Source of the DNA: an uncultured Spirochaetaceae bacterium | Lineage (GTDB): Bacteria; Spirochaetota; Spirochaetia; Sphaerochaetales; Sphaerochaetaceae | Assembly (NCBI GenBank): GCA_944392985.1 | Contig: CALXYL010000006.1 | Location: 1 to 64,000 of the forward strand | Direction: 5' to 3' | DNA length: 64,000 nucleotides | Part shown: positions 51,097 to 58,321 of the stretch, in pieces | Layout of the letters: each line of letters opens with the position of its first letter | How positions within the stretch are numbered: the stretch's first letter is position 1 | Translations under genes and position numbers: made by a program | Notes under the pieces: generated by a model | Told to the model about the DNA's origin: nothing | What the model saw: only the letters and a program-made list of their open reading frames with translations | The model's database searches: none

Positions 51097-53297
51097 ATCT
51101 GTTCGAGGCTGCTGACAGAACCGAGGAGCCGCTTGCCGCGCGGATGAGGCCACGTACACTCGATGAGTACATCGGGCAGGAGCATATACTTGGCAAGGGG
51201 CGGCTTCTTAGGAGGGCGATCCAGGCTGATCAGCTCTCATCAGTCATATTCTACGGGCCTCCCGGGACGGGAAAGACCACGCTTGCGCGTGTGATCGCGA
51301 ATACGACGAAAAGCCATTTCTCAACACTCAATGCCGTACTCTCCGGTGTGAAGGAGCTTCGCACGGAGATTGAGGATGCAAAGATGAGGCGCGAGATGTA
51401 CGGCATGCGCACGATCCTCTTCGTCGATGAGGTGCACCGCTGGAACAAAAGCCAGCAGGATGCCCTTCTTCCATGGGTTGAGAATGGAACATTCATACTG
51501 ATCGGAGCGACGACGGAGAATCCGTATTTTGAAGTCAATGCCGCCCTTGTCTCACGCTCCCGTATCTTCCAGCTGAAGAAGCTGGGGGATGATGATCTGC
51601 ATGAAATAGCGATGCAGGCAATCAATGATAGGGAAAGGGGATACGGACGCTTCAAGGTGGAGTTCGAGCCGGGCGCGCTGGAGCATCTGATCGCAGTCGC
51701 ATCCGGGGACGCCCGGTCACTTCTCAATGCCCTTGAGCTTGCGGTGGAGACCACGCCTGATTCCTATCCACCGCCTGATGGGACAAGGATATACATCTCC
51801 AAGGAGACCGCTGAGGAATCCATCCAGCGCAAGGCTGTCCTCTATGACAAGGAAGGTGATTACCACTTTGATGTGATATCAGCATTCATCAAGTCGATGC
51901 GCGGCTCTGATCCCGATGCGGCGCTGTACTGGCTTGCGCGCATGGTCGCTGCCGGAGAGGATCCGAGGTTCATATTCCGACGTATGGAGATACTGGCGGC
52001 TGAGGATGTCGGGATGGCTGATCCCTACGCAGTCGCAGTTGTTGAGGCGGATGCCTCTGCCTTTGACAGGATCGGGCTGCCGGAAGGTCGCTTCCATCTT
52101 GCCCATAGCGCAATATACCTGTCGACAGCGCCGAAGAGCAACAGTGCTCTGGGGTTCTTCGATGCCCTCTCCGATGTCGAGAAGGAGAAGGCAGAGGAGG
52201 TTCCGAACCATCTCCGCGATGCTAGCCGCGACAGCAAGGGTTTCGGACATGGGGAAGGGTACATGTATCCCCACTCATATAAGGACCACTGGGTTGCTCA
52301 GCAGTATCTTCCCACAGGACTTCAGGGAAAGATCTACTACAAGCCCGGGGATATAGGGTATGAAGCCAGGATCAAGGATGAGGTGATGCTCCGCCGTGAG
52401 GCTCAGCTGGAGGCAGTCACGGAGGATCTATATAAGGAGAATCTCACTTATTCGCCAGGCGATAAGGGACGTGGCAAATGGGTGGAGAGAGCGCTGTCAG
52501 GACGTTCTGAGAGCCTTCTGAAGCTGATGAGGCGGCTTTACAGCGGCCTGGATATACTGCGCTATGAGAATGTCCTCGTTCTCAATGCCTCCCATGGCCT
52601 CCTCCTCTGGCCGCTGATGAAGCGTAATCCCGAAGGGCTTTCCGTTGCATCTGTACGTACCGAGGAGCAGAAGGAAATCATCGGGCATTTCTCCGCTGAG
52701 CTTGACAAGCTGCTCCGACCACAGATTATCGTTTCCGATCCCGCCGGTGTGTTCTCCCGCCTCGAGGATGGCCTCATGTTCTCCGTCATTGCAGGACGGA
52801 ATGTGCTTTCGCGTCTTTCTCATGACAGCTGTATCCTCAATCTGATCAGGTCAAGGCTTGAGGAGGATGGCAAGCTCGCGCTCCTTGAATCCATACCAGT
52901 CCTTTCCTCGAGGCTCTCTGACTTCGCCTCCCCTGAGACTGCGGCAGCTATCAGGGAGGCAGAGCGCACCATCTACTCTGAATCCAATCCTCTGACATCC
53001 TGGGGAAAGGATGAGCTGGAGAAGGCTGTCAGGGATGTTTTCCCCTCAGCTTCGTTTGAGTATGTCCGTGAGACGGAAGATCGTCTGCTTTCCGATGAGG
53101 CGCTTCAGCACTTCTACCGCGAGAGCTATTCCGGATGCGGCCTTTCCCTTGAATCCTTCCTTTCATCCTTCCCTGTCCGAAGCGTGAGATGGTCCAACAC
53201 GATTGCTGTGATCCGCTCCGGCTATCAGATGCCAGGCGATAATCCATCCACATCCCAGGACTGGGAGGAGGTTGTGAGAAAGACCGGGGCGAAGTAG
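51093..53297 (+). CDS. rarA: RarA/MgsA-type AAA+ ATPase fused to a methyltransferase-like domain
   Basis: A 734-residue protein that starts at TTG (51093) with GGGAGGG six bases upstream, overlapping the previous stop. Residues 1 to about 430 are a complete RarA: ARMRPRTLDEYIGQEHILG, Walker A GPPGTGKT at 55-62, Walker B LFVDEVHRW, sensor GATTENPYF, then the tetramerisation and C-terminal parts (AEDVGMADPYA, YMYPHSYKDHW). RarA acts at stalled replication forks. The last 300 residues resemble a class I SAM methyltransferase with a worn glycine loop: VLVLNASHGLLLWPLMKR, then IIVSDPAGVF, then GRNVLSRLSHDSCILNLI and DGKLALLESIP. Whether this half still methylates anything is unknown. Confidence 0.85.
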   Translation: MNLFEAADRTEEPLAARMRPRTLDEYIGQEHILGKGRLLRRAIQADQLSSVIFYGPPGTGKTTLARVIANTTKSHFSTLNAVLSGVKELRTEIEDAKMRREMYGMRTILFVDEVHRWNKSQQDALLPWVENGTFILIGATTENPYFEVNAALVSRSRIFQLKKLGDDDLHEIAMQAINDRERGYGRFKVEFEPGALEHLIAVASGDARSLLNALELAVETTPDSYPPPDGTRIYISKETAEESIQRKAVLYDKEGDYHFDVISAFIKSMRGSDPDAALYWLARMVAAGEDPRFIFRRMEILAAEDVGMADPYAVAVVEADASAFDRIGLPEGRFHLAHSAIYLSTAPKSNSALGFFDALSDVEKEKAEEVPNHLRDASRDSKGFGHGEGYMYPHSYKDHWVAQQYLPTGLQGKIYYKPGDIGYEARIKDEVMLRREAQLEAVTEDLYKENLTYSPGDKGRGKWVERALSGRSESLLKLMRRLYSGLDILRYENVLVLNASHGLLLWPLMKRNPEGLSVASVRTEEQKEIIGHFSAELDKLLRPQIIVSDPAGVFSRLEDGLMFSVIAGRNVLSRLSHDSCILNLIRSRLEEDGKLALLESIPVLSSRLSDFASPETAAAIREAERTIYSESNPLTSWGKDELEKAVRDVFPSASFEYVRETEDRLLSDEALQHFYRESYSGCGLSLESFLSSFPVRSVRWSNTIAVIRSGYQMPGDNPSTSQDWEEVVRKTGAK

Positions 53298-53299
53298 GG

Positions 53300-54748
53300 C
53301 TACAGGCTCTCTCCGAAATCCTTCCTGAATGCGCTGATCAGCTTCTCTGGCCACGGACTGACCGGTTTCAGGCGTCCGAAGAAGAAGCGCAGGGAGGATG
53401 GCTCCTCTATGAATTCCAATCCTCCTATGAGGTCCCTGTGGTCATAGAGCCAGCTTATCCTGTCGATGGCATACCTGACCTGAGAAAGCGTGAATACACG
53501 CCGCGGCATCGCAAGCCTGAGAAGCTCGACTGCTGCAAGGTGCTCCGAGCCATCCTCTTCCCTCTGCTCTGAGATCGTTCCGCGTTCCATGCCCCTGATG
53601 CCTCCTGCTATATAAACTGCGGCGGCAAGCGCTCCTGCAGGGTATTCCTCCTGTCTCACATGTGGTATGAAACGTGTTGCGTCGAGGTGGCAGCCAAGGC
53701 CTCCAGCTGGGGTCACGACAGGGATCCCGAGCTTGACAAGCTCATCGGTCATGTACTTGATGAAGAGCGGCCCCTGGGAGATGACATCCATATCCATTGT
53801 CTCGTCAAGCCCGACAGCCATCGCTTCCATTTCCCTGACGCTCATTCCGCCGTATGTAAGGAATCCCTCGAACATGGGCACGAGTTCCCTCATCCTCTCA
53901 TACAGCGCCCTGTCATGCACTGCGATACCGCCACCGCGTGCAAATCCGAGCTTCCTGGCGGAGAAATAGATTATATCCATCCTGTCCGCTATCCGGCGCG
54001 TGATCTCCCTGATCGAGAGATCCTTTGCGCTTTCCTCCCTTGTCTTTATGAAATAGAGGTTGTCCTGGAGAAGGCTTGCATCCATCACGACGGGCTTTCC
54101 GTATCTGTGCGTTATATCGGCAACGGCCTCTATGTTCCCAAGCGACAGGGGCTGCCCACCGATCAGGTTCGTGCCTGTCTCGATGCGTACGAAAGGTATC
54201 CTGTCGCCTTTTTCCTTCAGCAGCTTCTCCAACCGTTCAAGATCGAAATTCCCCTTGAATGGATGATTGCTTGTGATCCGTATGCCTTCATCAATGACAA
54301 GCTCCTCGACAACACCCCCAAGCCTTGTGATATGGGCCTTTGTCGTCGTGAAGTGGTAATTCATCGGTATGATGGAGCCTTTCTGCACGAATGTCATCGC
54401 GATTATGTTCTCAGCAGCTCTTCCCTGATGCGATGGAAGGAAGTATTCCGTACCGAATATCTCCGTCAGCTTGTCTGTAAGCCGGGTGAAAGTAGCGCTT
54501 CCCGCATAGCTATCATCCGCTACCATCATCGCGGCAAGCTGTCTGTCGCTCATTGCGTTTACGCCGCTGTCCGTGAGCATGTCCAGGAAGATATCCCTGT
54601 TCTTCAGAAGGAATGTGTTGAAGCCTGCTTCCGCCATCGCTTCCACACGCCTCTCGATCGGCACAAGATCCAGCTTCTGTACGATGCGGACCTTGTGAAG
54701 TTCAAGCGGGATGCTTTCCCCGCTGTAAAATTGGATTCCAGCCATCAT
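53300..54748 (-). CDS. Tryptophanase / tyrosine phenol-lyase family beta-eliminating lyase
   Basis: A 482-residue PLP enzyme aligning along its length with tryptophanase: FNTFLLKNRDIFLDMLTDSG, SYAGSATFTRL, PSHQGRAAENI, HPFKGNFDLERLEKLL, GGQPLSLGNIEAV and FEGFLTYGGMSVREMEAMAVGL. The PLP lysine lies in YFSARKLGFARGGG. It splits an aromatic or thiol-containing amino acid to pyruvate and ammonia. Two points differ from E. coli TnaA: the Arg after the PLP-binding Asp (DSARF) is Leu here (DASLL), and SAKKD is SARKL. Substrate may therefore not be tryptophan. AAGGGG precedes the ATG. No tnaC leader peptide is visible. Confidence 0.8.
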   Translation of the reverse strand: MMAGIQFYSGESIPLELHKVRIVQKLDLVPIERRVEAMAEAGFNTFLLKNRDIFLDMLTDSGVNAMSDRQLAAMMVADDSYAGSATFTRLTDKLTEIFGTEYFLPSHQGRAAENIIAMTFVQKGSIIPMNYHFTTTKAHITRLGGVVEELVIDEGIRITSNHPFKGNFDLERLEKLLKEKGDRIPFVRIETGTNLIGGQPLSLGNIEAVADITHRYGKPVVMDASLLQDNLYFIKTREESAKDLSIREITRRIADRMDIIYFSARKLGFARGGGIAVHDRALYERMRELVPMFEGFLTYGGMSVREMEAMAVGLDETMDMDVISQGPLFIKYMTDELVKLGIPVVTPAGGLGCHLDATRFIPHVRQEEYPAGALAAAVYIAGGIRGMERGTISEQREEDGSEHLAAVELLRLAMPRRVFTLSQVRYAIDRISWLYDHRDLIGGLEFIEEPSSLRFFFGRLKPVSPWPEKLISAFRKDFGESL

Positions 54749-54763
54749 TGACCCCTTTTCCTT

Positions 54764-54792
54764 ATCTTTTGCGTTAAAGGACTAGGTGTCAA
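54764..54792 (-). promoter_or_regulatory. Promoter of the tryptophanase-like gene
   Basis: On the minus strand a perfect TTGACA (54787-54792), 17 bases, AAAGAT (54764-54769). The -10 is weak. Confidence 0.4.
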
Positions 54793-54838
54793 ACAAAATA
54801 TGCATAAAAGTGAATGTTTTTTCTTTATTTATTCAGAG

Positions 54839-55393
54839 CTATTTAGGGAAGGCTGTTTCCACGTCGAGTCCGACGGAACGGAAGGTAAGCTCAACGACAA
54901 GGCGTGTAATCCTCTCGACGCTCCATTCGAATCCGCTTGATATCCATTCCCTGACGATGCCGACTACGCCATTCACGCAGTATATGAAGCTCATTCTCTT
55001 CTCGTCCTTGTCAGCAACTGTCGCTATCTCATTGTATTTTGCCATGGCAGCTGAGATGATCTGCTCTCCAAAGGATGTGTCAGCAGAGGAGGAAAGCAGG
55101 ATGCGGAATGTTGTGGCATTGTCCTTCAGGTACTGCATGAAGGGAAGTATCGATTCATAGAAGGGCTTTCCTCCGACGTAATCCGGCAGCTTGGAGAGTA
55201 TGTCCGCCTCAATCTCCTCTATGAGATCACGTGGACAGGAATAATAGACATAGAATGTGCTTCTGTTGACTGCCGCTTTCTGGCAGAGTGCCTTTATCGT
55301 GATGTTCTCGAACGGAACAGTCCTCAGGAGCTCTATCATCGCTTCCTTGAGGTATCCTTTTGTCCTTGCCACCCGTGGATTCTCTGCTTTCAT
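54839..55393 (-). CDS. TetR-family transcriptional regulator
   Basis: A 184-residue protein with the TetR helix-turn-helix at the N-terminus (FENITIKALCQKAAVNRSTFYVYY) and a helical C-terminal domain of the TetR_C type with GVVGIVREWISSGFEWSVERI. It is divergent from the guanine deaminase gene and upstream of the tryptophanase-like gene on the same strand. It may control either. There is no Shine-Dalgarno site before the ATG, and a -10-like box ends 8 bases upstream, so its message may be leaderless. Confidence 0.85.
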   Translation of the reverse strand: MKAENPRVARTKGYLKEAMIELLRTVPFENITIKALCQKAAVNRSTFYVYYSCPRDLIEEIEADILSKLPDYVGGKPFYESILPFMQYLKDNATTFRILLSSSADTSFGEQIISAAMAKYNEIATVADKDEKRMSFIYCVNGVVGIVREWISSGFEWSVERITRLVVELTFRSVGLDVETAFPK

Positions 55394-55401
55394 AGATGGA
55401 T

Positions 55402-55429
55402 GCTATCTGCAGCTTCCACCACCTGTCAA
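55402..55429 (-). promoter_or_regulatory. Promoter of the TetR gene, predicted leaderless
   Basis: On the minus strand TTGACA (55424-55429), 16 bases, GATAGC (55402-55407), then 8 bases to the ATG at 55393. Confidence 0.45.
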
Positions 55430-55471
55430 TCAATGCTTCTTCCTTCAGTATGTGTTTTGCGTGTGGTTTGA

Positions 55472-55500
55472 TGCACAGGCAGGAAAAACCGTGTTATGAT
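55472..55500 (+). promoter_or_regulatory. Promoter of the guanine riboswitch-guaD unit
   Basis: TGCACA (55472-55477), 17 bases, TATGAT (55495-55500). Transcription would begin at about 55507, exactly at the start of the aptamer's P1 stem. Confidence 0.45.
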
Positions 55501-55507
55501 GATGCTG

Positions 55508-55572
55508 TGCTGTATAAGCCCCTGATAAGGAGGGGCGTATCTACAGGCTGCCGTAAAAAGCCCGCTACAGCA
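55508..55572 (+). ncRNA. Guanine riboswitch aptamer before guanine deaminase
   Basis: All conserved parts of a purine aptamer are present. P1 is TGCTG (55508-55512) with CAGCA (55568-55572); J1/2 is TATAA; P2 is GCCCCT with AGGGGC closing the loop GATAAGG; J2/3 is GTATCTAC; P3 is AGGCTG with AAGCCC closing the loop CCGTAAA; J3/1 is GCTA. The C in GCTA is the specificity base that pairs with guanine. The ribosome-binding site GAGGAGGG begins one base past P1, so the switch probably works on translation. The downstream gene degrades guanine. Confidence 0.88.
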
Positions 55573-55584
55573 GAGGAGGGATAT

Positions 55585-56841
55585 ATGGCAGCATTCGCGA
55601 TTCATGGTGATATCATATGGGCGGAACGCCTTGGGAAGCTGGAATACATTGAGAATGGGTATATCGTTGTCGATGGTAGCGTGATTGCCTCGGTTTCCAG
55701 TGAGAAGCCGCAGGGCATCAAGGTCATCGATGAGTCGCATCACCTTGTGATACCCGGACTTTCAGATCTCCATCTCCATGCGCCTCAGTATCCTTTCATG
55801 GGTATGTATATGGATGAGGAGCTGCTGACGTGGCTTGAGAAGCACACGTTTCCTGAGGAGGCGAAGTATTCCGATGCCGCCTACGCAGAGAGGGCATACA
55901 CGCAGTTTGCTGATGATCTTAAGCGTAGTGCCACAGTCAATGTATCCGTGTTCGGCACGATACATACGGATGCGACCCTGATGCTGATGGACAAGCTCGA
56001 AGAGGCCGGGATCGCGGGGTATGCAGGGAAGGTGTCGATGGACAGGAATTCCCCTCCAAGCCTGACAGAGGAGACTGATAGGGCTGTCGAGGAGGTGAGG
56101 CGCTTCATTGAAGAGGGGGCCTCTCATGATCTTATGAAGCCGATCATAACTCCTCGCTTCATTCCGTCCTGCAGTGACGCCCTTCTTGAAGCGCTGGGAC
56201 GCATTGCTGCGGATAGGGGCCTTCCTGTGCAGTCGCATCTGGATGAGAATCCATCGGAAGTCGAATGGGTGAAGGAACTCTGCCCATGGGCAGGAAGCTA
56301 CGCCGAGGCGTATGATCATTTCTCCCTTCTCGGACAGCGTTCGATCATGGCCCATTGCGTCTGGATGCAGGAGAGCGAAATCGATCTCCTTTCCAGGCGT
56401 GGAAGCTATGTCGCGCACTCACCATCATCGAACCTGAATCTCTCCTCAGGCATCGCGCCGATCAGGAGATGCATAGACAAGGACGTCAACATAGGGCTCG
56501 CGACTGATGTGGCAGGAGGGTCGACCCTGTCAATCATGCGCGTCGTGCAGGATGCTGTCACTTCAAGCAAGATGCGGTGGAGGTATATCTCGAAGGATGA
56601 GAAACCGCTTTCCTTCCCAGAGGCGTTCTATCTAGCAACAAAGGGTGGCGGTTCATTCTTCGGCAGGACGGGATCCTTCGAGCCTGGCTATGATGCTGAT
56701 ATAGCCGTGCTTTCAGAGAAGCGCTGCAGCACAGTGATCAGCAGTGGTCTATCGCCCGCAGAGCGCCTTGAACTCTATGCATACCGCTCCCCGGATGAGG
56801 ATGTGGTGGCAAAGTTCGTGAAAGGAAAACGGATCATATGA
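55585..56841 (+). CDS. guaD: Guanine deaminase
   Basis: A 418-residue amidohydrolase. Metal and substrate residues are seen in LSDLHLHAPQYPFMG (His 63 and 65), PVQSHLDEN, SIMAHCVWM and LATDVAGGSTLSIM. The HAPQYPF block is specific to guanine deaminase. It converts guanine to xanthine and ammonia. The start at 55585 follows GGAGGG; the longer reading from 55396 would run through the riboswitch and is rejected. The guanine aptamer directly upstream supports the substrate independently. Confidence 0.93.
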   Translation: MAAFAIHGDIIWAERLGKLEYIENGYIVVDGSVIASVSSEKPQGIKVIDESHHLVIPGLSDLHLHAPQYPFMGMYMDEELLTWLEKHTFPEEAKYSDAAYAERAYTQFADDLKRSATVNVSVFGTIHTDATLMLMDKLEEAGIAGYAGKVSMDRNSPPSLTEETDRAVEEVRRFIEEGASHDLMKPIITPRFIPSCSDALLEALGRIAADRGLPVQSHLDENPSEVEWVKELCPWAGSYAEAYDHFSLLGQRSIMAHCVWMQESEIDLLSRRGSYVAHSPSSNLNLSSGIAPIRRCIDKDVNIGLATDVAGGSTLSIMRVVQDAVTSSKMRWRYISKDEKPLSFPEAFYLATKGGGSFFGRTGSFEPGYDADIAVLSEKRCSTVISSGLSPAERLELYAYRSPDEDVVAKFVKGKRII

Positions 56842-56868
56842 TCGCTTCTCCAAGTATCCTTATGCTGG

Positions 56869-56874
56869 TATGAT
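56869..56874 (+). promoter_or_regulatory. Extended -10 promoter of the TM1266-like gene, predicted leaderless
   Basis: TATGAT preceded by TGG, with TTCTCC (56846-56851) 17 bases upstream. The ATG at 56881 follows after 6 bases and has no Shine-Dalgarno site. Confidence 0.45.
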
Positions 56875-56880
56875 GTGAGC

Positions 56881-57141
56881 ATGGAAAACGAAGTACAGGA
56901 AAACCGCATTGCGGTCATTGGCATCATTGTCGAGGATAAGGAGATGGCGGAGAGCGTCAACACGCTCCTCCATCAGTATAGCGGGTATATCATCGGGCGG
57001 ATGGGTCTGCCGTACCAGAAGAGGGGCATGAACATCATCAGCGTTGTTGTTGATGCCCCTTCTGATGCGATATCAGCGCTCTCAGGAAAGCTGGGCAGGC
57101 TGAATGGAGTGTCAAGCCAGGTGCTTTATACAAAGGCCTGA
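56881..57141 (+). CDS. TM1266-like regulator (iron-only hydrogenase system type)
   Basis: An 86-residue ferredoxin-fold protein of the NikR C-terminal/ACT-like class named after Thermotoga TM1266. It reads RIAVIGIIVEDKEMAESVN, then YSGYIIGRMGLPYQKRGMNI and ISVVVDAPSDAISALSGKLG. In other genomes it occurs beside [FeFe]-hydrogenase maturation genes (hydEFG); none are visible here. A GTG two codons upstream touches the -10 box, so the ATG is preferred. Role unknown. Confidence 0.8.
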   Translation: MENEVQENRIAVIGIIVEDKEMAESVNTLLHQYSGYIIGRMGLPYQKRGMNIISVVVDAPSDAISALSGKLGRLNGVSSQVLYTKA

Positions 57142-57451
57142 CCGTTTTCTCTTTCTGTAGGCTGTATGGGATTCCATGCAGTTTTTTATATCTCCAATAT
57201 TATTCAAAACTAGATCACTCAAAATCCATATTAAAATTATTTTTGAATTATATCAAAATATCAGTTTTACGTAGTATAAATAAGAGTGTTTTGTATAGAA
57301 ACTATTCTTTCAATAGGGGATGGTCATGAAAAATCCTTTGCTCTCTTATATGATTATATCTTGTATTATAGTCCGATTTCGGTATTTATATCCATGTGTT
57401 ATGCTATATTTCATACAGCATCCTGACCTTATCCAGGATGCCGCATGAAGG
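57142..57451. other. AT-rich intergenic island
   Basis: This 310-base stretch is clearly poorer in G and C than everything around it, with runs such as AATATTATTCAAAACTAG and TAAAATTATTTTTGAATTAT. It holds a possible 40-residue frame at 57326-57448 and a perfect 8-base inverted repeat, GCATCCTG and CAGGATGC (57419-57442), just past the convergent NYN gene. Its composition suggests acquired or promoter-rich DNA. Confidence 0.6.
57326..57448 (+). CDS. Possible small membrane protein (40 residues)
   Basis: An open frame begins at an ATG with AGGGG about six bases upstream and runs to TGA at 57446-57448. The product starts MKNPLLSYMIISCIIVRFR and would have one hydrophobic helix flanked by basic residues. 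AT-rich codon use differs from all neighbours. The frame overlaps the inverted repeat at its end. No family is recognised and chance cannot be excluded. Confidence 0.25.
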   Translation: MKNPLLSYMIISCIIVRFRYLYPCVMLYFIQHPDLIQDAA

Positions 57452-58255
57452 TCACCTGCAGCGGTAGACAATGATTGATGAGCTTCCAGATGAGTAGCGC
57501 TTGACCTCGTAGAGGTCGGGAAATGATCTTATGAGATCGGAGAGCTTTGAATAGCCATATGTTTTCGTGTTGAACTCAGGCTTGACGCGCTTGATATAGT
57601 TCCCTGCAGAAGTAAGGGGAGTGAAGCCATCATCATCCTGGAACTTCTCACAGGCAATTCGCAGCAGGTTGTGTATATCCGCGATGTCAGGATCAACGAA
57701 ACCGATGCGCAGTGTCATGCTTTCATCATCGTTTCCCTTTCCCTTCTTCCTGCTGCTTTCCTTCCGTGCTTTCACGTTCTGAGGCTGTGCTTCCTTCTTC
57801 TCTTCCCCACCTTCAAGGTACTCAAGGTAGATGAAGTTGTCGCAGGCGGAGCAGAATGCCTCCGGTGTCTTCTTCTCTCCGACGCCGATCACGTATATCC
57901 CTGATTCCTTGAGGCGTACCGCCAGAGGGGTGAAGTCGCTGTCTGACGAGACAAGGACGAACGCGTCATACATGCCGGTATGAAGCAGATCCATTGCATC
58001 GATGACTATCGCGATATCCGTCGTATTCTTTCCGGCCACGTAATCGAACTGCTGTTCAGCCTTGATGGCCAGACGCTTTATCTGATCCTCCCACTTTGCG
58101 AGAAGACGTTTCTTCCAGTTGCCATAGGCCTTCTTCACGACGATGCGGCCGAATGCTGATACTTCGTGCAGCACTTCCTCCAGCTTAGTCAGCTGGGTGT
58201 TGTCGGCATCAATGAGAACGACCATCCTCTGGAATTCCATAGAGTCACCATTCAT
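57452..58255 (-). CDS. NYN-domain protein with C-terminal OST-HTH/LOTUS domain
   Basis: About 267 residues. The NYN (PIN-like nuclease) domain has VVLIDADNTQ, KNTTDIAIVIDAMDLLHTG and VLVSSDSDFTPLAVRL, giving the acidic residues that bind metal. After a Lys/Glu-rich linker the C-terminus ends in an OST-HTH/LOTUS domain (YIKRVKPEFNTKTYGYSKLSDLI). Such proteins are thought to act on RNA. The start at 58255 lies 6 bases after an extended -10 box; ATG at 58240 with GGTGA upstream is an alternative. Substrate unknown. It is divergent from sbcDC. Confidence 0.83.
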   Translation of the reverse strand: MNGDSMEFQRMVVLIDADNTQLTKLEEVLHEVSAFGRIVVKKAYGNWKKRLLAKWEDQIKRLAIKAEQQFDYVAGKNTTDIAIVIDAMDLLHTGMYDAFVLVSSDSDFTPLAVRLKESGIYVIGVGEKKTPEAFCSACDNFIYLEYLEGGEEKKEAQPQNVKARKESSRKKGKGNDDESMTLRIGFVDPDIADIHNLLRIACEKFQDDDGFTPLTSAGNYIKRVKPEFNTKTYGYSKLSDLIRSFPDLYEVKRYSSGSSSIIVYRCR

Positions 58256-58261
58256 ACGCTG

Positions 58262-58314
58262 AATATAGCATGGCTCAGCTGTTTTGTCCTTCAACGCGCT
58301 GATGCGGATATAAT
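58262..58314. promoter_or_regulatory. Divergent promoters of the NYN gene and sbcD, sharing the -35 region
   Basis: Minus strand: AGGACA (58285-58290), 17 bases, TATATT (58262-58267) preceded by TGC; the ATG at 58255 follows after 6 bases. Plus strand: TTGTCC (58284-58289), 19 bases, TATAAT (58309-58314); the ATG at 58322 follows after 7 bases. The two -35 boxes overlap, so the promoters should compete. Both messages are predicted leaderless. Confidence 0.5.
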
Positions 58315-58321
58315 GCAAGGT

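Noticed and set aside
53288-53300. Terminator between rarA and the tryptophanase-like gene
   Set aside because: The two stops are two bases apart and I find no stem with a T-tract on either side.
53660-54751. 363-codon frame antisense to the tryptophanase-like gene
   Set aside because: The minus-strand protein matches a known family over its whole length; the antisense product is a codon-bias shadow.
54749-54838. tnaC-type leader peptide before the tryptophanase-like gene
   Set aside because: No short frame with a conserved Trp is present between the promoter and the start codon.
55396-55584. N-terminal extension of guanine deaminase
   Set aside because: The frame is open but covers the promoter and riboswitch and lacks family similarity; a strong ribosome-binding site stands at 55573-55580.
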